DNA of 7,328 nt from Polaromonas sp. (GTDB taxonomy: Bacteria > Pseudomonadota > Gammaproteobacteria > Burkholderiales > Burkholderiaceae_C): contig JAQGMN010000076.1 in assembly GCA_028292345.1 (NCBI GenBank), positions 1 through 7,328 on the forward strand. The letters are read 5' to 3'. The position numbers and the translations under genes are program-made. The notes under the pieces were generated by a model. That model ran no database searches. It saw nothing but the letters and a program-made list of their open reading frames with translations, and was not told where the DNA came from. The number at the start of each line of letters is the position of its first letter. The stretch's first letter is position 1. Positions 6,082 to 7,328 of this stretch are shown in pieces.

Positions 6082-6942
6082 TTAAGGCCGCAACGTGCCG
6101 GCGTGGTGCCTCAGGTGATCGTCCATGAAGGTGGCGATGAAGTAGTAGCCGTGGTCATAGCCCGCTTGGCGGCGCAGCGTCAAGGGCTGGCCGGCCGAGG
6201 CGCAGGCGGCTTCAAACCGGTCGGGATCAAGCTGCTCGGCCAGGAACTTGTCGGCCAGGCCCTGGTCGATCAGGATGCCGCCGGGGTAGGGCGCGCCGGG
6301 CAATGCCGCCATCAGGGCGCTGGCGTCATGTGCCGGCCAGCCCGATTCGTCGCTGCCCAGGTAGCCGGCAAAGGCTTTGCGGCCCCACGGGCACTGGCTG
6401 GGCGCGCAGATGGGCGCAAAGGCCGACACCGACCGGAACCGGCCGGGATGGCGCAGCGCCAGCGTCAGCGCGCCATGGCCGCCCATCGAATGGCCGAAGA
6501 TGCCGATGCGCGCTGCGTCCAGCGGCAACGCATCCGTCAGCAGCGGCAGCAGTTCGGCCATCAGCCAGCTTTCCATGCGCCAGTGCCGCGACCAAGGCGA
6601 CTCGGTGGCATCGAGGTAAAACCCGGCGCCCACGCCGAAATCCCAGCTGTCGGCTTCGCCCGGCAGGTTGGCGCCGCGCGGGCTGGTGTCGGGCGCAATC
6701 AGCGCCAGGCCCAGCTCGGCGGCCAGCCGCTGGGCGCCGGCCTTGGCCATGAAGGTTTCCTCGTTGCAGGTCAGGCCCGCCAGGTAGAGCAGGGCGGGCA
6801 CCGGGCCTGCAGATGCCTGCGGCGGCAGAAAGACCGAGAACTTCATCGGCAGGCCGATCTCAAGGGACTCGTGCCGGTAAAACCGCTGCGTGCCGCCGAA
6901 GCAGGCGTGTTCGCTCAGCAGCGTCAAGGGATTGGGATTCAT
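6082..6942 (-). CDS. fghA: S-formylglutathione hydrolase (esterase D family)
   Basis: Cytoplasmic alpha/beta-hydrolase that splits S-formylglutathione into formate and glutathione, the second step of glutathione-dependent formaldehyde detoxification. The product is 286 residues, typical for the family (about 275-285). YLAGLTCNEETFM (53-65) holds the conserved Cys59. The nucleophile elbow GHSMGGHGAL places Ser152; DQGLADKFL (226-234) gives Asp231; and GYDHGYYFI (261-269) gives His264, so the triad is complete. Homologues most often read YDHSYYFI, so Gly265 is a substitution next to the catalytic His. The start at 6942 (MNPNPLTLLSEHACFGG) fits the family N-terminus; upstream the frame stays open but enters repeat copy B. 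The upstream neighbour is the dehydrogenase that makes its substrate, 62 bases away, so an operon is likely. Confidence 0.95.
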   Translation of the reverse strand: MNPNPLTLLSEHACFGGTQRFYRHESLEIGLPMKFSVFLPPQASAGPVPALLYLAGLTCNEETFMAKAGAQRLAAELGLALIAPDTSPRGANLPGEADSWDFGVGAGFYLDATESPWSRHWRMESWLMAELLPLLTDALPLDAARIGIFGHSMGGHGALTLALRHPGRFRSVSAFAPICAPSQCPWGRKAFAGYLGSDESGWPAHDASALMAALPGAPYPGGILIDQGLADKFLAEQLDPDRFEAACASAGQPLTLRRQAGYDHGYYFIATFMDDHLRHHAGTLRP

Positions 6943-6949
6943 TTGAATA

Positions 6950-6994
6950 CTACTGATTTGATAGCTGCCTGGGCACGCCCAGCATGCGCATAAG
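6950..6994 (+). repeat. Dispersed intergenic repeat, copy B
   Basis: This is the counterpart of 1396-1440 in the same orientation on the plus strand, aligning without gaps at about 32 of 45 positions. It shares the TTGATAGCT core and the GCGCA.AAG end. CTGGG (6969-6973) and CCCAG (6978-6982) form a 5-pair hairpin with loop CACG. Comparing the copies suggests an ancestral inverted pair TGCGCA(T/C)G / CATGCGCA that each has partly lost. It sits in the 62-base spacer between the dehydrogenase and hydrolase genes, so it would be transcribed, in antisense orientation, within their mRNA. Confidence 0.7.
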
Positions 6995-7004
6995 GCCGAT
7001 CTGG

Positions 7005-7328
7005 TTAATAAAGCACGACGCCGCGAATCGATTCGCCGCTTTTCATCAGGTCGAATCCCTTGTTGATGTCTTCCAGCGGCATGGTGTGCGTGATCAGGTC
7101 GTCGATGTTGATCTTGCCTTCCATGTACCAGTCCACGATCTTCGGCACGTCGGTGCGCCCGCGCGCGCCGCCGAAGGCCGAACCCTCCCACTTGCGGCCG
7201 GTCACCAGCTGGAACGGGCGCGTGCTGATCTCGGCGCCGGCCTCGGCCACGCCGATGATGATGGAGCGGCCCCAGCCCTTGTGCGTGCATTCGAGCGCCT
7301 GGCGCATCACCTGCGTGTTGCCGATGCA
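7005..7328 (-). CDS. frmA: S-(hydroxymethyl)glutathione dehydrogenase / class III alcohol dehydrogenase (C-terminal part)
   Basis: Zinc- and NAD-dependent dehydrogenase that oxidises S-hydroxymethylglutathione, formed from formaldehyde and glutathione, to S-formylglutathione. Only the last 107 residues are visible; the full family length is about 370, and the frame continues past the right edge. The fragment begins CIGNTQVMRQALECTHKGWG and includes SIIIGVAEAGAEISTRPFQL, VTGRKWEGSAFGGARGR, LITHTMPLEDINKGFDLM and the end ESIRGVVLY, all diagnostic of class III enzymes. STRPFQLVTGR contains the Arg that in characterised class III enzymes helps bind the glutathione carboxylate. Catalytic zinc ligands lie outside the window. 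The stop is TAA (7005-7007 on the minus strand). The gene also appears as adhC in some annotations. Confidence 0.95.
   Translation of the reverse strand, partial: CIGNTQVMRQALECTHKGWGRSIIIGVAEAGAEISTRPFQLVTGRKWEGSAFGGARGRTDVPKIVDWYMEGKINIDDLITHTMPLEDINKGFDLMKSGESIRGVVLY

Noticed and set aside
1..7328. CRISPR arrays, tRNA or rRNA genes, insertion sequences, toxin-antitoxin or phage-defence genes
   Set aside because: No regularly spaced repeats, no cloverleaf or rRNA-like stretches, no transposase, and every sizeable open frame with family motifs is explained by the listed genes.

Overview
The window is ordinary chromosomal DNA from a GC-rich Gram-negative bacterium. The best guess is a betaproteobacterium of the Comamonadaceae (Polaromonas/Rhodoferax-like). 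This rests on the codon bias, the type of proteins encoded (an ACAD with an added C-terminal domain, a periplasmic phosphoethanolamine transferase, a glutathione-dependent formaldehyde pathway) and two copies of an intergenic repeat headed by TTGATAGCT that resembles repeats I recall from that family. The genus is an inference from memory, not a database result.

Left half, plus strand. The window opens inside a large acyl-CoA dehydrogenase gene (3' part, ending at 1379). A 105-base gap with one repeat copy follows, then a nitronate monooxygenase (1485-2438). A multi-pass acyltransferase-3 family protein (2435-3559) starts at a TTG that overlaps the monooxygenase stop by 4 bases. After a 133-base gap comes a 201-residue protein of unknown function (3693-4298) with a short N-terminal hydrophobic segment and a His/Cys cluster.

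Right half, minus strand. Read from the right edge: the 3' end of a class III alcohol dehydrogenase / S-(hydroxymethyl)glutathione dehydrogenase (7005 to beyond the window), a 62-base gap holding the second repeat copy, S-formylglutathione hydrolase (6082-6942), a 36-base gap, and a full-length lipid A-type phosphoethanolamine transferase (4312-6045). The first two are consecutive steps in formaldehyde oxidation: S-hydroxymethylglutathione to S-formylglutathione to formate plus glutathione. The transferase lies downstream on the same strand and could be read through from them, though it modifies the envelope and has no metabolic link to the pathway.

The two halves converge at about 4298-4312. 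The 13-base gap there is covered by a strong stem-loop that probably ends transcription from both sides. No mobile element, CRISPR array, tRNA, rRNA or clear novel multi-gene system was found. The points most worth a second look are the repeat pair, the convergent stem-loop, the uncharacterised 201-residue protein and the envelope enzyme next to the formaldehyde genes. No gene-free stretch exceeds 300 bases.
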